Origin: PHAA01 sp034927445
GTDB lineage: Bacteria > Bacillota > Syntrophomonadia > Syntrophomonadales > Syntrophomonadaceae
DNA length: 64,000 bases
Assembly (NCBI GenBank): GCA_034927445.1
Contig: JAYFPZ010000027.1
Coordinates: 1 to 64,000, forward strand
Direction of reading: 5' to 3'
In this document: positions 62,433 through 64,000 of the stretch, piece by piece
How positions within the stretch are numbered: the first letter of the stretch is position 1
Layout of the letters: the number at the start of each line of letters is the position of its first letter
Notes under the pieces: model-generated
Told to the model about the DNA's origin: nothing
Seen by the model: only the letters and a program-made list of their open reading frames with translations
Databases searched by the model: none
Made by a program: the position numbers and the translations under genes

Positions 62433-64000
62433 TTATGGCAGAACTTTGCTGAAATCCGCCCAAGCATTGCATAACCCCGCAATACTCTTCAGCAGACCCA
62501 ACCGGGCTGCCTTTAATTCCTCATCTTCTACCATTACCATTACCGCCTCAAAGAATTGGTCGATTTCTGCCCGTATCCCGGCCAGTTTTTTCATTCCTTC
62601 AGCATATTGCCGTTCGGTTACCGACTTCTCTATAACCGGTTTTAAGCGCTGACAGCTTTGATAAAGCGTTTTTTCACTGGGATCGATCAGAACCTCCGCT
62701 TTAACTGCATCACTGCCCCATTTTTTGGAAAGGTTATAGGAGCGGTTAAATACTACCAGGAAATCCTCCCAATAGCCGGAATCTTTAAAATCGCGAACCG
62801 CCTCGGCCCTTAGCATTACCTGGTTCAAATCGCCGCCTGACTGGTACAGCACCGCATCTATAACATCATACGACAGACCACGTTCCAACATGACTCCCCG
62901 CATTCTTTGCAGGATGAAATCGATAAGATCGGCACATGTTTCCTCAAGGTTTTTCTCGGGTTTTATAGCGGCCAGACTTTGATAAACCTGATCGATCAAA
63001 ACCCGCAAATCGATCTTTAACCCCAGATCGATAATAATATTTACTATCCCCAGAGCCTGCCGCCGCAAAGCGTAGGGATCCTGAGACCCGGAGGGCTTGA
63101 TGCCAATCGCAAAGAACGCGGTCAGGTTATATATCTTTTCAGCCAGGGCCAGAATTATTCCAGTTTCTGATGCCGGCAACCGGTCCCCGGCAAATCGAGG
63201 AAGGTAGTGTTCCAGTATGGCCTCAGCCACCTCAGTATCCTCTCCCCCGTTTAAGGCATAATAGCGTCCCATAATACCCTGCAGTTCCGGAAACTCATAT
63301 ACCATATTACTGAGCAAATCAGCCTTGCAGAGATAAGCTGCCCTATCAGTTTTTTGCGAATCGCTTAAATGATATTCTTTACTTATAAAATTGGCTAGCT
63401 TGCGCAGGCGCTCGACTTTGTCCAGAACACTGCCCAGCCTTTCATGGAACAGGACATTGCCAAGTCCCGGTACCAATCCCTCCAGCGCTTTGCCGGTATC
63501 TTCCTTCCAGAAGAACAAAGCGTCTTCCAGGCGGGCTTTCAGTACCCTCTCGTTGCCAGCCTTAACCATACCCAGGCTGTAATCGGTGCCGTTTCTGACC
63601 CCCACAAAACCAGGCATAAGCTGGTTGTCGACATCAAATACGGGGAAATAGCGCTGGTGGGCAATCATGCTGGTGGTCAGCACTTCCGGCGGGACCTGAA
63701 GATAGGACGGGGAAAACTCTCCATAGAAAGCGGTCGGGTACTCCAGTAAGAAGGATATTTCCTCAAGCAAATCTTCATTTTCCATGGCTTTGCCGCCGGC
63801 CGCTGCCGCAGCCTGCTGAACCTGCTGCCAGATCAGTTCTTTCCTTTCTTGCTGGTCTACGATCACGTAGTTTTCACGCAAGCGGGTAAAATAATCATCT
63901 ATGCCTTGGGTGGCAATAGCCCCCTGGGAAAGAAAACGATGCCCCATGGTATAATTTTGGGTTGACACATTTTCAATTTGCAAAGGCAGCAGCTTATCCC
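62433..64000 (-). CDS. glyS: Glycyl-tRNA synthetase beta subunit (partial, N-terminus beyond right edge)
   Basis: The frame is open to base 64000. At least 522 codons are present: core (LLEYPTAFYGEFSPSYLQVP, MIAHQRYFPVFD, HERLGSVLDKVERLRKLANF), LAEKIYNLTAFFAIGIKPSG, and the C-terminal DALR-like anticodon region (VMVMVEDEELKAARLGLLKS). The internal ATG at 63983 is not the true start. Works with GlyQ, which should lie to the right. Confidence 0.96.
   Translation of the reverse strand, partial: DKLLPLQIENVSTQNYTMGHRFLSQGAIATQGIDDYFTRLRENYVIVDQQERKELIWQQVQQAAAAAGGKAMENEDLLEEISFLLEYPTAFYGEFSPSYLQVPPEVLTTSMIAHQRYFPVFDVDNQLMPGFVGVRNGTDYSLGMVKAGNERVLKARLEDALFFWKEDTGKALEGLVPGLGNVLFHERLGSVLDKVERLRKLANFISKEYHLSDSQKTDRAAYLCKADLLSNMVYEFPELQGIMGRYYALNGGEDTEVAEAILEHYLPRFAGDRLPASETGIILALAEKIYNLTAFFAIGIKPSGSQDPYALRRQALGIVNIIIDLGLKIDLRVLIDQVYQSLAAIKPEKNLEETCADLIDFILQRMRGVMLERGLSYDVIDAVLYQSGGDLNQVMLRAEAVRDFKDSGYWEDFLVVFNRSYNLSKKWGSDAVKAEVLIDPSEKTLYQSCQRLKPVIEKSVTERQYAEGMKKLAGIRAEIDQFFEAVMVMVEDEELKAARLGLLKSIAGLCNAWADFSKVLP

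Noticed and set aside
62433..63983. Start of glyS at the ATG at 63983
   Set aside because: The frame stays open to the window edge with family-like sequence; the real start lies outside.

Overview
The window reads as chromosomal DNA of an anaerobic, Gram-positive, Clostridia-type Firmicute; a Syntrophomonadaceae or Peptococcaceae-like host is an inference. The evidence is housekeeping gene order: ylxM-ffh-rpsP-khpA-rimM-trmD-(SPOUT methylase)-rplS-rbgA, rpoD-dnaG-dgt, and glyS-ccpN-like-ppdK regulator-ppdK. Strong AGGAGG ribosome sites and GAAC-N4-GTTC SOS boxes agree. Most host genes are on the minus strand. Host DNA has balanced base composition; the block 18.3-47.9 kb is visibly AT-rich.

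Layout. 1-7.3 kb: a giant RHS/YD-repeat protein running off the left edge, with 14 RCC1 repeats and a GLUG-repeat region. 7.6-10.4 kb: accessory DNA with a glycosidase remnant, a coiled-coil protein and a frameshifted membrane glycosyltransferase. 10.4-16.3 kb: the ribosome/SRP operon. 16.5-18.0 kb: degV and a secreted protein. 18.23-47.92 kb: an integrated prophage of 29,647 bp. 47.9-48.5 kb: tRNAs Val, Glu, Met and Asn. 48.5-52.6 kb: rpoD-dnaG-dgt. 53-58 kb: mixed accessory genes (MBL hydrolase, AraC regulator, geranylgeranyl-reductase-type flavoprotein, ECF sigma/anti-sigma pair). 58.2-64 kb: ppdK, its regulator, a CcpN-like repressor and glyS (cut by the right edge).

The prophage is bounded by a 46-bp perfect direct repeat made of the 3' half of tRNA-Val(TAC). 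The intact tRNA lies at the right end beside the integrase. Its structural module reads right to left: small terminase, large terminase, portal, minor head, scaffold, capsid, connector and tail-completion proteins, tail tube, tail chaperones G and GT (CCCAAAC slippery site), short tape measure. After the tape measure there are only small membrane proteins. No distal tail, fibre, holin or endolysin genes are visible. Early and accessory genes include higBA, two divergent sigma-like paralogues, a degenerate ParB-like gene, two replication/regulation-type proteins of unknown function, a TIR-like protein and a LexA-controlled dinB cassette. Several genes carry in-frame stops or frameshifts, so the element looks like a decaying siphovirus prophage or a satellite-like derivative.

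The least explained parts are: a plus-strand cassette at 40.2-40.9 kb (two-helix membrane protein plus two Pro/Lys-rich microproteins); a hairpin-dense intergenic region at 36.5-37.7 kb; a second tyrosine recombinase inserted between terS and terL; and the sigma-like gene pair.
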